Shown here: in pieces, positions 8,650-17,555 of the stretch | Layout of the letters: every line of letters starts with the position of its first letter | Numbering within the stretch: position 1 is the first letter of the stretch | Source of the DNA: Oenococcus kitaharae DSM 17330 | GTDB lineage: Bacteria > Bacillota > Bacilli > Lactobacillales > Lactobacillaceae | Assembly: GCF_000241055.1 (NCBI RefSeq) | Contig: NZ_CM001398.1 | Span: forward strand, 124,001 to 188,000 | DNA length: 64,000 nucleotides | Reading direction: 5' to 3' | The notes under the pieces: generated by a model | What the model saw: only the letters and a program-made list of their open reading frames with translations | The model's database searches: none | What the model was told of the DNA's origin: nothing | Program-made: the position numbers and the translations under genes

Positions 8650-9477
8650 TCAATTCCTCCATGCAATAAAACGATTAAGGCCGGCCATATCCTGAAAGAT
8701 TTCCGGCTCGGCCTTGGGAAAACTAGCTTGAATCAGTTTGGAAATCGCCGGGCCTTGGGCATCATCCATCTCAAAAATAGCATATCCGTCCTTTTTTAAA
8801 TGGCTAACCATTTCCGGTATCAAGCGGCGGTAGACATCCAAACCATCTTCTCCGGCAAAGAGCGCTTGATGAGGCTCATAATCCAATACCTGCTTGTCGA
8901 CACTACCAGCGCCTTGGGAAATGTAAGGCGGATTAGAAACAATCAAATCAAATTGGCCGGTAACATTGTCCAATAAATCAGATAAAACAAATTTCACATT
9001 GGAAGCCGAGAGATTTTGTGCGTTTTCCCTAGCCAAATTCAAGGCTTTCCTACTTATGTCAACTGCTAACACTTTTTCAGCTTTTAATTCCAAAGCCAGC
9101 GTAATGGCAATATTGCCGCTGCCGGTGCCCACATCCAAAATAGCGAAATCCGGATCCAAAGGCAGCAGCTCCGCGTCTTTTACATGATCGATCAGCTCGG
9201 CTGTCTCGACTTCCGGAATCAAAACTCGCGAATCAACTTTAAAATGACGCCCGTAAAAATTTGCAAAACCCAACACGTATTGAACCGGTTTGCCCAAGAC
9301 AACCTGCTGGAAATCCGACCTTAATTGTCGTTCTGTTTTGTCTGGAATTTCATCGGAAAATTTCAGCAGCAATTCGGTATTATTTAAGTTTAATTCACCA
9401 CGCAAAAAAAGATCGATTGTTTCAAAATCAATCGACGTCTTAAAAAAATCATTTCTTATTTTGCGTAAAGTCGTCAT
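8650..9477 (-). CDS. prmC: Peptide chain release factor N5-glutamine methyltransferase
   Basis: S-adenosylmethionine-dependent enzyme that methylates the Gln of the GGQ motif in release factors. 275 aa with the SAM motif DVGTGSGNIAITLAL (about residues 117-131) and the catalytic NPPYIS motif. The ATG has an AGGGA site. It lies 14 bp after its substrate gene prfA, the usual order, and is followed by the Sua5 gene. Confidence 0.96.
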   Translation of the reverse strand: MTTLRKIRNDFFKTSIDFETIDLFLRGELNLNNTELLLKFSDEIPDKTERQLRSDFQQVVLGKPVQYVLGFANFYGRHFKVDSRVLIPEVETAELIDHVKDAELLPLDPDFAILDVGTGSGNIAITLALELKAEKVLAVDISRKALNLARENAQNLSASNVKFVLSDLLDNVTGQFDLIVSNPPYISQGAGSVDKQVLDYEPHQALFAGEDGLDVYRRLIPEMVSHLKKDGYAIFEMDDAQGPAISKLIQASFPKAEPEIFQDMAGLNRFIAWRN

Positions 9478-9491
9478 GTTCCCTATTATAG

Positions 9492-10565
9492 TTAAATCAT
9501 TTCCTCAAGCTGCTTTGTCTGATCGGCAATGATCAGTGCATCAATGATTTCTTCTAAATCACCATTCATGACACGATCCAACTTATTCAAGGTGAAATTG
9601 ATACGATGGTCTGTCACACGGTTCTGCGGAAAATTATAAGTCCTGATGCGTTGAGAACGATCGCCGTTACCAATTTTAGTCCTTCTTTGCTGATCATAGA
9701 GCTCCCGATTTTCTTGAGAAAAATGATCGTAAACACGCGAACGCAGAATCTGCCAGGCTTTAGCACGATTCTGCTGCTGAGAACGCTGCTCCTGCATCTC
9801 CACTTTGATACCTGTCGGCAAATGCACCAGTCGAACAGCCGAACTCGTCTTATTGATATGCTGGCCGCCGGCTCCCGAAGAACGATAGACATCTTCACGC
9901 ACGTCTTTAGGATCAATCAGATCGTCACTATCGATATCTTCAAATTCCGGCATCACTCCGACTGTGGCCGTACTCGTGTGAACACGTCCCTGTGTTTCGG
10001 TAACAGGCACACGCTGAACACGATGCGCACCGGATTCGAATTTGAGTTTGCTGTAAACTTTCTCTCCGGAAATATTGGCTACTACTTCTTTAAAACCACC
10101 AGCTTCACCAGGTGTCTGATCGACAATTTCAAACTGCCAATTCTGAGACTGCGAATAGCGTGCGTACATGTTCAACAGATCACCGGCGAACAAGTTGGCT
10201 TCATCCCCGCCTGCTGCACCCCGGATTTCAATAATAATGTTTTTATCATCATTGGGATCCTTTGGAATCATCATGAGTTTCAGTTCTTGAGCCAGTTTGT
10301 CTTGAGCGGGTTCTAGTACAGCCAATTCCGTTTTGGCTAACTCAGCCATTTCCTTATCGGCTAAAAGTTTTTTATCGTCTGCAATTTCCTGAGCATTTTT
10401 TTTGTACTGCTGATAGTTTTCGGCAATTGGCGTGATCTCCCCTAATTCCTTGGCGTACTTTGTGTATTTATTACTGTCTGCCGTTACTTCCGGATCGGCC
10501 AGCAGTTCGTTTAATTCGTCAAAACGATCAACGACTTTTTCTATTTGGGCAAAAAATTTATCCAT
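9492..10565 (-). CDS. prfA: Peptide chain release factor 1
   Basis: Recognises UAA and UAG at the ribosomal A site and triggers peptide release. 357 aa, full length. The GGQ motif is in SGAGGQHINKTSSAV and the segment RTYNFPQNRVTDHR is diagnostic of bacterial class I release factors. An AGAAGAG site lies just before the ATG. First gene of the prfA-prmC-sua5-upp cluster, upstream of which the accA terminator isolates the fatty-acid operon. Confidence 0.97.
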   Translation of the reverse strand: MDKFFAQIEKVVDRFDELNELLADPEVTADSNKYTKYAKELGEITPIAENYQQYKKNAQEIADDKKLLADKEMAELAKTELAVLEPAQDKLAQELKLMMIPKDPNDDKNIIIEIRGAAGGDEANLFAGDLLNMYARYSQSQNWQFEIVDQTPGEAGGFKEVVANISGEKVYSKLKFESGAHRVQRVPVTETQGRVHTSTATVGVMPEFEDIDSDDLIDPKDVREDVYRSSGAGGQHINKTSSAVRLVHLPTGIKVEMQEQRSQQQNRAKAWQILRSRVYDHFSQENRELYDQQRRTKIGNGDRSQRIRTYNFPQNRVTDHRINFTLNKLDRVMNGDLEEIIDALIIADQTKQLEEMI

Positions 10566-10625
10566 CTCTTCTAGTATACGTGCTCGCTTTTAAAAATTTC
10601 AGTCACAACATTCCTTATCCAGTAA

Positions 10626-10650
10626 CAAAAAAAGCCAGTCGTCATGGCTG
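10626..10650 (-). terminator. Rho-independent terminator after accA
   Basis: On the minus strand AGCCA-7 nt-TGGCT followed by a run of seven T, 11 bp past the accA stop. It closes the fatty-acid operon before prfA. Confidence 0.8.
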
Positions 10651-10660
10651 GTTGGTTTGT

Positions 10661-11431
10661 TTAAAATTTCCGAAAACGCGCATAGCGCTGATCAACTAAT
10701 TTCGTTGCCGGCATTGCAAATAATTCTTTAAATTCAGTGATTAACTGCTGTTTTAAAGCTGTGATATCCAACGGTTCGGCAATAATCTGGTCGACGATAC
10801 CGTCATCCAGCAAGGCCTTGGGAGTCAGGCCCATTAATTCAGCTGCTTCGGCAGAGCGCTTAGCATCTTTCCATAAGATCGAGGCAAAACCCTCTGGAGA
10901 TAAGACCGAATACTCACTATGTGCTGTCATCCATACCTGATCAGCACTAGCCAGCGCCAAGGCACCACCGCTGCCGCCTTCACCAAAGATCAGAGCAATC
11001 ACAGGGACTTTTAACGACATCATGGTCGCGATGCAAGAAGCAATTGCTTCGCCTTGTCCGCCTTTTTCAGCATCAACACCTGGAAAAGCGCCCGGCGTAT
11101 TGACCAGAGTTAAGACAGGCCGGTTAAAACGTTCAGCTTGTCTCATCAAGCGAATGGCCTTACGGTAGCCCCAAGGCTCCGGACTGCCAAAATGCGTAGC
11201 CAGACGATCTTTGACTTCAATCCCTTTTTGTGTCGCAATCAATGTGATCGGCTGGTCAAATAGACGGCCGATACCAGCAATAATGGCTGGATCGTCGCCG
11301 CTATGACGGTCACCATGGAATTCGTGAAAGTCTGTCAGCAGCTGATCAATTAATTGTCGACTGTCGCTTTTGCCATCGCTACGGGCTTGTTTGACAACTT
11401 CGGCAGCAGAAATGGCTTTCTCTTCTGTCAT
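10661..11431 (-). CDS. accA: Acetyl-CoA carboxylase carboxyltransferase subunit alpha
   Basis: With AccD, transfers the carboxyl group from biotin on AccB to acetyl-CoA, giving malonyl-CoA. 256 aa, the short LAB form. Motifs include GDRHSGDDPAIIAGIG and GEGGSGGALALA (oxyanion-forming glycines). The ATG at 11431 shares bases with the accD stop (ATGA overlap) and has a GGGGGG site; an in-frame ATG at 11446 is less well placed. Last gene of the fab/acc operon. Confidence 0.96.
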   Translation of the reverse strand: MTEEKAISAAEVVKQARSDGKSDSRQLIDQLLTDFHEFHGDRHSGDDPAIIAGIGRLFDQPITLIATQKGIEVKDRLATHFGSPEPWGYRKAIRLMRQAERFNRPVLTLVNTPGAFPGVDAEKGGQGEAIASCIATMMSLKVPVIALIFGEGGSGGALALASADQVWMTAHSEYSVLSPEGFASILWKDAKRSAEAAELMGLTPKALLDDGIVDQIIAEPLDITALKQQLITEFKELFAMPATKLVDQRYARFRKF

Positions 11432-12291
11432 ATCGCTGCCCCCCATATACGCTGTTGATTTAAAGCCAGCAGAGATTCAAGTTCCTGAGTTAAATTCTGG
11501 CGCGGGACAATTTCATCGACAAAACCGTTTTCCTGCAGTTTTTCAACACTTTGAAAATCGTCCGGCAATTTGCCACCCGTCGTCTGCTCAATCACACGTC
11601 GGCCCGCAAAGGCTACTAATGCCTTAGGTTCGGCTAGTGTGATGTCGGCTTCCATGGCAAAGCTGGCCGTCACGCCGCCAGTGGTTGGATCGGTCAAAAC
11701 AACAATGTACAATAATCCAGCATCAGCATGCCGGGTAACAGCTGCGGTAATCTTAGCCATCTGCATTAAGGAATGAATCCCCTCCTGCATCCGCGCGCCG
11801 CCAGAAGCAGTGAATAGAATAACTGGCAGTTTCTGTTCAGTGGCGCGTTCAAAAAGCCGTGCTAATTTTTCTCCGGTCGCCTGACCCAGACTGCCCATCA
11901 CAAAAAAGGGATCCATGATACCGACTGCTGCCAAATACTTATTCAAACGAACGCGCCCAGTCCAGACACTTTCATTCAACTTAGTGGTTTTCCGAGCCTT
12001 AGCTAATTTTTCCTGATAGCCTGGAAATGACAAAGGATCAGTGCTGACAACATCTTCATCCCATTCAGTGACATCGCTGGATAAGATTTTCAGACGTTTT
12101 CTGGCTGGAATCCGAAAAGCATAACCGCAATCAGGACAAATTTCCATATTGCCAAGACGCCGATAATAAAAACGCCCGTGGCATTTCGGACATTCACGTA
12201 TAATCCCCGAAGGAATCTGTGATGAATAGGTATGGAGCAGTTTATCGGTCTGCTGTTTTGAGAAACTTGTTAATCGGTCAAACCAGGTCAT
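11428..12291 (-). CDS. accD: Acetyl-CoA carboxylase carboxyltransferase subunit beta
   Basis: Partner of AccA in the carboxyltransferase. 287 aa. The N-terminal Cys4 zinc ribbon is intact: CPKC and CPDC pairs at about residues 34-56. The crotonase-like domain carries SGGARMQEG. The ATG overlaps the accC stop by 4 nt (ATGA) and has an AAGGAGG site, indicating tight coupling with accC and accA. Confidence 0.96.
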   Translation of the reverse strand: MTWFDRLTSFSKQQTDKLLHTYSSQIPSGIIRECPKCHGRFYYRRLGNMEICPDCGYAFRIPARKRLKILSSDVTEWDEDVVSTDPLSFPGYQEKLAKARKTTKLNESVWTGRVRLNKYLAAVGIMDPFFVMGSLGQATGEKLARLFERATEQKLPVILFTASGGARMQEGIHSLMQMAKITAAVTRHADAGLLYIVVLTDPTTGGVTASFAMEADITLAEPKALVAFAGRRVIEQTTGGKLPDDFQSVEKLQENGFVDEIVPRQNLTQELESLLALNQQRIWGAAI

Positions 12292-13673
12292 GAAGCCTCC
12301 TTCTCAGTGAGCTGCTGTTTCCAAAGAGGCAAAAACTCTTTTTCAATATAATCCGTTGTCGAACTGTCCTGAACAACTGCTGGTGCATGCATCAAATCAC
12401 GCTGATAGTCAAGGTTTGTTTTAACACCATCGATCGACATTTCGGTTAGCATACGATCCATCACCGACAACGCCTCTGGCCGATCTTTTCCGTGAGCAAT
12501 CAGTTTGGCAATCATGGAATCATAGAAAGGTGGAATTCTGCTGCCGGAATCCACACCCGAATCAATACGCGCACCTGGGCAACCCAAAGGAAAATGAATC
12601 TTCTTAATCAGACCAGCTTGCGGCATAAAATTATGCCGTGGATCTTCGGCATTAATCCGGCACTCGATGGCACTGCCATAGATATGGATATCTTTTTGCT
12701 GCAAACGTAAGGCTTCTCCGGCCGCAACGTGAATCTGCATTTTCACAAGATCAAGTCCTGTCACCATTTCTGTGACCGGGTGTTCAACCTGAAGCCGCGT
12801 ATTCATTTCCATGAAGTAGAAATGATGCTGGCTGTCCATCAGAAATTCAAAAGTACCTGTGTTCAAATAATCAATCTCATTAGCAGCTTTAGCCGCTTGA
12901 GCTAATAGCGCTTGACGTTCTTGTGTATTAATCAAAGAACAAGGACTTTCCTCAACCATTTTCTGATGTTCGCGCTGTAATGAACAGTCACGTTCTGGAA
13001 AAGCCAGCACATTGCCAAAAACATCCCGCATCACTTGCACTTCAATATGTTTCGGGTTTTCAATAACCTTTTCCAAATACATACTGTCATCATCAAAAGA
13101 AAGCTTTGTCTCGTGTTGGGCATCAGAAAACTTCTGACGAAGATCCTCAGCGCTATTGATCACACGGATACCCTTGCCGCCGCCTCCGGCCGCTGCCTTG
13201 AGCATGACGGGATAACCAATCTCATCTGCAACCTGCAAAGCCGCATCAACCGACGTAACAGCTTCTTCACTGCCTGGGATGACCGAAATACCATGTTTTT
13301 TCATCGTATCACGAGCATTGGATTTGTTACCCATTAACTCAATTGTGTCAGCTTTAGGACCAATGAAAACCAAACCGCACTCTTCACAAATTCGCGCAAA
13401 CTCAACATTTTCAGATAGAAAACCGAACCCTGGGTGAATAGCATCAGCACCCGAAAGGACAGCTGCACTAACGATATTTTGAATATTCAAATAAGAATCC
13501 GCCGGTTGTGGACCGCCGATGCAGACAGCAATATCGGCCAGCTGAACATAAAGACTGTCGCGATCAGCTGTTGAATAGACCGCGACAGATTCTATTTGCA
13601 TTTCACGAAGTGCTCGAATAATTCGAACTGCTATCTCGCCACGGTTGGCAATCAAGACCCGTTTAAACATCAT
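12288..13673 (-). CDS. accC: Biotin carboxylase subunit of acetyl-CoA carboxylase
   Basis: ATP-grasp enzyme that carboxylates biotin on AccB using bicarbonate. 461 aa with the N-terminal FKRVLIANRGEIAVRII, the ATP loop GGGGKGIRV, and EVQVMRD, all standard. The frame extends to a TTG at 13688, but a GAGG site in the fabZ stop region points to ATG 13673 (or the adjacent ATG 13670). It starts 7 nt after fabZ ends and overlaps accD by 4 nt. Confidence 0.96.
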   Translation of the reverse strand: MMFKRVLIANRGEIAVRIIRALREMQIESVAVYSTADRDSLYVQLADIAVCIGGPQPADSYLNIQNIVSAAVLSGADAIHPGFGFLSENVEFARICEECGLVFIGPKADTIELMGNKSNARDTMKKHGISVIPGSEEAVTSVDAALQVADEIGYPVMLKAAAGGGGKGIRVINSAEDLRQKFSDAQHETKLSFDDDSMYLEKVIENPKHIEVQVMRDVFGNVLAFPERDCSLQREHQKMVEESPCSLINTQERQALLAQAAKAANEIDYLNTGTFEFLMDSQHHFYFMEMNTRLQVEHPVTEMVTGLDLVKMQIHVAAGEALRLQQKDIHIYGSAIECRINAEDPRHNFMPQAGLIKKIHFPLGCPGARIDSGVDSGSRIPPFYDSMIAKLIAHGKDRPEALSVMDRMLTEMSIDGVKTNLDYQRDLMHAPAVVQDSSTTDYIEKEFLPLWKQQLTEKEAS

Positions 13674-13680
13674 CTTTACC

Positions 13681-14118
13681 TCACCCAATCAGAAAAAGTA
13701 AATCCGCTGAACAAGCCTTTTCCCCATCAACGGTCGCAACTGCATGAGCGCTGCCGATATTTTCCTTTAATTTATCCAAAGTAACTTCTAACTTTAGCAC
13801 ATCGCCAGGTCGAACCATACGGCGGAATTTAACCTTGTCGACACCACCAAAATAAGGTGTCTTGCCGGCAAAACGATCCATTTTAAGCAAGGCAATTGCG
13901 CCAGCCTGCGCCAAAGATTCAACGATTAAAACGCCAGGCATGACTGGGTTGCCAGGAAAATGACCCTGAAAAAATTCTTCATTGATCGTGACGTTTTTCT
14001 GTGCTTTGATGCTTTCTCCAGGAACTAATTCCAAGACTTTGTCAACCAGCAGCATCGGATAACGATGCGGTAAAACAGCTTGAATTTCTTCAGCTGTCAT
14101 TTCAATTTTTTCTGTCAT
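13681..14118 (-). CDS. fabZ: 3-hydroxyacyl-ACP dehydratase FabZ
   Basis: Dehydrates 3-hydroxyacyl-ACP to trans-2-enoyl-ACP in each elongation cycle. 145 aa single hot-dog domain. The active-site histidine and glutamate are present in [20 protein letters not shown] (His52 and Glu66 by count from the ATG, to within a residue or two). It overlaps accB by 4 nt (ATGA). This is the catalytically intact paralogue; a second FabZ-like gene at the head of the operon has lost the His motif. Confidence 0.96.
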   Translation of the reverse strand: MTEKIEMTAEEIQAVLPHRYPMLLVDKVLELVPGESIKAQKNVTINEEFFQGHFPGNPVMPGVLIVESLAQAGAIALLKMDRFAGKTPYFGGVDKVKFRRMVRPGDVLKLEVTLDKLKENIGSAHAVATVDGEKACSADLLFLIG

Positions 14119-14609
14119 TTGCCTACCTCTGTTTTTACTTTGATCAAGGGCTGATCGTAATCAACCATTGACTCATTATCAATGAGAATTTCTGCAATTT
14201 GGCCGGCAACCTGGCTCTTAATTTCAGTCATCATCTTCATAGCTTCAATCACACAAACTACGTCGCCGACTTTCACCTGATCCCCGACTTTCACATAACT
14301 TTGAGCTTCTGGGTTGGGCTGCAGATAAGCCACGCCGACTAACGGCGATTTAATGGTTTGAAAATCATCCTCAGATTCGGCCGCTGATTTTTTTGGTGTT
14401 TCTTCTACGGCCGGAACAGCATTATCAGCCGCTGAAGATGCTGTATCCGCAACCTTCTGCTGCGGTATATCTGTTGTTGCCGGCACACTGTGATTTGCAG
14501 TCTTATTTTTAGATAAATAAAGATGCACGCCATCAACAGTCAGATCAAATTCACGGATACTGCTTTGATCGACTTGTTCGATTAAAGCTTTAATCGCTTT
14601 TTCGTCCAC
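14115..14609 (-). CDS. accB: Biotin carboxyl carrier protein of acetyl-CoA carboxylase
   Basis: Carries the biotin that shuttles carboxyl groups between AccC and AccAD. 164 aa: an N-terminal region, a Pro/Ala/Ser-rich linker, and a C-terminal biotinyl domain with EAMKM; the biotinylated residue is Lys125. Start is GTG with a GGAG site at the end of fabF. Biotinylation requires BirA, which is encoded divergently just beyond the head of this operon together with the BioY transporter. Confidence 0.96.
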   Translation of the reverse strand: MDEKAIKALIEQVDQSSIREFDLTVDGVHLYLSKNKTANHSVPATTDIPQQKVADTASSAADNAVPAVEETPKKSAAESEDDFQTIKSPLVGVAYLQPNPEAQSYVKVGDQVKVGDVVCVIEAMKMMTEIKSQVAGQIAEILIDNESMVDYDQPLIKVKTEVGK

Positions 14610-14611
14610 TT

Positions 14612-15844
14612 TTAATCACTCCATCTCTTTAATGCAAGTACAGCATTGTGCCCGCCAAAACCAAATGAATTACTCAAAGCATAATCTGCTTGTGTCTGTT
14701 TATTGGCTTCATTGACCAAATCAACTGGACATTCTGGATCTTGTTCAGTGATACCGACGTTAACCGGCAGCTGGCCATCTGATAACGCACGAGCAGTCGC
14801 GATCGCCTCGATCGCACCAGCTGCACCGAGTAAATGACCAGTCATCGATTTGGTACTGCTGACCAAAACATGGCTATCACTGCCAAACAATTGGTTAATT
14901 GCAGCAGCTTCTGCTGAATCATTACCCTTTGTAGCAGTACCGTGCGCATTAATATATCCGACTTGTGTTTTGTCTATACCAGCTTCTTCAACAGCCAGCT
15001 TCATTGCGCGAGCGGCTTGCGTGCCGGCCGGATCTGGGCTCGTAATATGATAAGCATCTTCGGTCGCACCATAGCCGACCAATTCGCCTAAGATCTTCGC
15101 ACCGCGTGCTTGGGCATGTTCTAAGGACTCTAAAATCAAGGTACCAGCACCCTCACCCATGACAAAACCGTTTCGGGCTGCATCAAAAGGCAGAGAGGCT
15201 TTAGTTGGATCAGTGGATTTTGACAAAGTAGATAAAGCAGCAAAACCACTGATACCAATTTCGTTGACTGAGGCTTCTGATCCGCCTGTCAGCATGATAT
15301 CCGCGCGTCCAGCTTGAATTGTCCGGAAGGCTTCTCCAATAGCATTTGCACCCGATGAACAAGCAGTTACAATGGTCATACAAATACCTTGGGCACCAAA
15401 ACGGATTGCCAAATTGCCGGCAGCCATATTAGCAATTGAAGTTGGGACAAACATCGGCGATACACGATCATCGCCAAGATCATGCATACGAATCACTTGA
15501 TCTTGGATTGTTGTTAATCCACCAATACCAGAGCCATAAATGACGCCAAAGCGTTCATCATCGACTGTATTTTCATTCAAACCAGCTTGTTCATAGGCCT
15601 CTAAAGCAGAATAAAGTGCTAATTGAGAAAAACGGTCCATTCTGCGCAAATCTTTTTTAGTCAAACGCTGCAAAGGATCAAAGCCATCTGTTTCACCAGC
15701 CAAAGTCACCCCTGTTGCACTTGAATCAAAAGCCGAAATAGGACGAAAACCAACTTTTTCTTGTCTCAATCCCTCGATAAATTCATCGGTCGAGTTTCCT
15801 AAGGGCGTCACTGCCCCCATTCCTGTGATTACTACTCGTGTCAT
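14612..15844 (-). CDS. fabF: 3-oxoacyl-ACP synthase II
   Basis: Condenses malonyl-ACP with acyl-ACP in chain elongation. 410 aa. The Cys-His-His triad is visible: Cys162 in VTACSSG, His in INAHGTATKGND, and His in SMTGHLLGAAGA. The ATG at 15844 has a GGAGG site; an in-frame upstream ATG would add ten unlikely residues across it. 26 bp after fabG. Confidence 0.96.
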   Translation of the reverse strand: MTRVVITGMGAVTPLGNSTDEFIEGLRQEKVGFRPISAFDSSATGVTLAGETDGFDPLQRLTKKDLRRMDRFSQLALYSALEAYEQAGLNENTVDDERFGVIYGSGIGGLTTIQDQVIRMHDLGDDRVSPMFVPTSIANMAAGNLAIRFGAQGICMTIVTACSSGANAIGEAFRTIQAGRADIMLTGGSEASVNEIGISGFAALSTLSKSTDPTKASLPFDAARNGFVMGEGAGTLILESLEHAQARGAKILGELVGYGATEDAYHITSPDPAGTQAARAMKLAVEEAGIDKTQVGYINAHGTATKGNDSAEAAAINQLFGSDSHVLVSSTKSMTGHLLGAAGAIEAIATARALSDGQLPVNVGITEQDPECPVDLVNEANKQTQADYALSNSFGFGGHNAVLALKRWSD

Positions 15845-15870
15845 ACATTTCCTCCATCGTGAAATTAAAA

Positions 15871-16602
15871 TCAAACCATGGCCAGGCCGCCATCAACTGT
15901 AATGACTTGGCCTGTCACATAATCGTTTTCCGCTAAAAAGACGGCCGTTTGAGCCACTTCATCAGGCTGGCCGAAATGGCCTAGCGGAATTTCGGATTTT
16001 AATTTTTCTTGTGTCTTTTCAGATAAAACGGCTACCATATCTGTCTCGATCATGCCAGGTGTAATCGCATTGCAACGTACATTCCTGCGGGCCGCTTCTC
16101 TGGCGATTGTCTTTGTCATGCCAATCAGGCCGGCTTTGCTGGCAGCGTAATTTACCTGGCCAACATTACCTATTAACGCAACAACACTGGAAATATTTAT
16201 AATGCAGCCGCTGCGGGCACGATACATAGCTTTTAGTGCAGGCTGTGTCACATTAAAGCTGCCAATCAAGTTGGTCTCGATCGGTGCCTTAAAATCTTCC
16301 AAAGTCATGCGATTAGCCAGCATATCACGTGTGATACCAGCGTTGTTCACTAAAATGTCTAACTGGCCAAAATGTGCAAGTGCCTGAGCAACCATCTCCT
16401 GTGCTTCAGAAGCATCCGCCACATCACCCGTCACAGCAAACACACGCTGCGAATCAGTAAATTCAGCTAATACTTGTTCCGGAACATTTTTGCGGCCGTT
16501 TAAAACAACTCGGCATCCGGCTTGATAAAAAGCTTTGGCTATTGCCAGCCCGATACCGCGTGTACTTCCAGTAACCAAAACTGTTTTATTTTGTAAATCC
16601 AT
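15871..16602 (-). CDS. fabG: 3-oxoacyl-ACP reductase
   Basis: NADPH-dependent reduction of 3-oxoacyl-ACP. 243 aa short-chain dehydrogenase with the cofactor motif TGSTRGIG (residues 11-18), NNAG, and a catalytic Ser139-Tyr152-Lys156 set (NISSVVALIGN and NYAASK). GGAGG site before the ATG. Lies between fabD and fabF as in other LAB fab clusters. Confidence 0.96.
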   Translation of the reverse strand: MDLQNKTVLVTGSTRGIGLAIAKAFYQAGCRVVLNGRKNVPEQVLAEFTDSQRVFAVTGDVADASEAQEMVAQALAHFGQLDILVNNAGITRDMLANRMTLEDFKAPIETNLIGSFNVTQPALKAMYRARSGCIINISSVVALIGNVGQVNYAASKAGLIGMTKTIAREAARRNVRCNAITPGMIETDMVAVLSEKTQEKLKSEIPLGHFGQPDEVAQTAVFLAENDYVTGQVITVDGGLAMV

Positions 16603-16622
16603 GCAAGAAAATCCTCCGAATA

Positions 16623-17555
16623 TCAGTTTGAGACTGCTGCTAATGCTTCATCCAATGATTGCGCATCACTGACAGCCTGATAACTGTCGAGTTTGATTGT
16701 TTTTTTAGCGAAGCTCACCAAAGAATGGCCAGGACCTAATTCAATGACGTGAGTCACACCTTGACGCTGCAATTCTAATAAGCAATCTGTAAAACGGGTC
16801 GATGACACCATCTGCCGACTTAATGTCTCCTTGATTGTGTCCGCTTGAAAAGCTTGGCCTGTCGTGTTGCTGATCACATTGATCGCCATTGGCCGAAAAT
16901 CAGTTTCGGCTAATTCCTGAACAAATTGATCATTAGCTGTTGCCATCAAAGGCGTATGAAAAGCACCACTGACCGGCAAATCGACGATCCGCTTGATACC
17001 GGCTTCCGTTAATTTCGAAACTGCTGCAGCCACAGCTTGTGTCTGGCCACCAATCACCGTCTGCTTGGGAAAATTATAGTTAGCCGGCTGAACAATCTGA
17101 TTAGTCTCCTGCGAAATTTCTCGGCAGACGCGTTCAATTAAATCAGTATCAGTACTCATGACAGCTGCCATAGCGCCAGGAAAAGCTTCACTAGCCTGCT
17201 GCATTAAATCGGCACGTTTTTGAATCAGACGAAAAGCAGCGTCCCATTCTAATGCGCCAGCCGCTGCTAAAGCACTGTATTCTCCTAAACTCAAGCCAAC
17301 TAAAGCCTGTGCTGCGGGCAATTGATTAGAGATAACTCGGTACAAGGCTGTACTCAGCGTAAAGATAGCAGGCTGAGCAAAACGCGTTTGTTCTAAACGT
17401 ACATCTCCGGTCTGCCACATTTGCCAGAAATCAATGCCAGAGATCTCCGCAGCTCTTTGAAACACTTTAGAAAAAGCTGGAGAACTTTCATATAATCGGC
17501 TGTCCAAAGGGGCAATTTTGCCGCCTTGTCCGCTAAATAAATAAGCTAACTTAAT
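16623..17555 (-). CDS. fabD: Malonyl-CoA:ACP transacylase, probable ATT start
   Basis: Transfers malonyl from CoA to ACP. The nucleophile is Ser89 in GLSLGEYSAL. The first conventional start codon in this frame is TTG at 17507, but it would remove the conserved N-terminal GQG oxyanion motif. The open frame continues upstream and encodes KLAYLFSGQGGKIAPL, an obvious FabD N-terminus. Between the in-frame stop (17592-17594) and that segment there is no ATG, GTG or TTG. GGAGG at 17564-17568 is followed, 8 nt later, by ATT at 17553-17555, giving 310 aa, the family's usual length. Overlaps the fabK stop by 5 nt, so coupling is likely. Confidence 0.9.
   Translation of the reverse strand: MKLAYLFSGQGGKIAPLDSRLYESSPAFSKVFQRAAEISGIDFWQMWQTGDVRLEQTRFAQPAIFTLSTALYRVISNQLPAAQALVGLSLGEYSALAAAGALEWDAAFRLIQKRADLMQQASEAFPGAMAAVMSTDTDLIERVCREISQETNQIVQPANYNFPKQTVIGGQTQAVAAAVSKLTEAGIKRIVDLPVSGAFHTPLMATANDQFVQELAETDFRPMAINVISNTTGQAFQADTIKETLSRQMVSSTRFTDCLLELQRQGVTHVIELGPGHSLVSFAKKTIKLDSYQAVSDAQSLDEALAAVSN

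Noticed and set aside
9606-10316. A 236-codon open frame on the plus strand across prfA
   Set aside because: It lies entirely antisense to a certain gene, has no family features and its composition mirrors the prfA codons.
16623-17507. fabD starting at TTG 17507
   Set aside because: This would delete the conserved GQG motif that is encoded in frame just upstream, and there is no ribosome site before this TTG.
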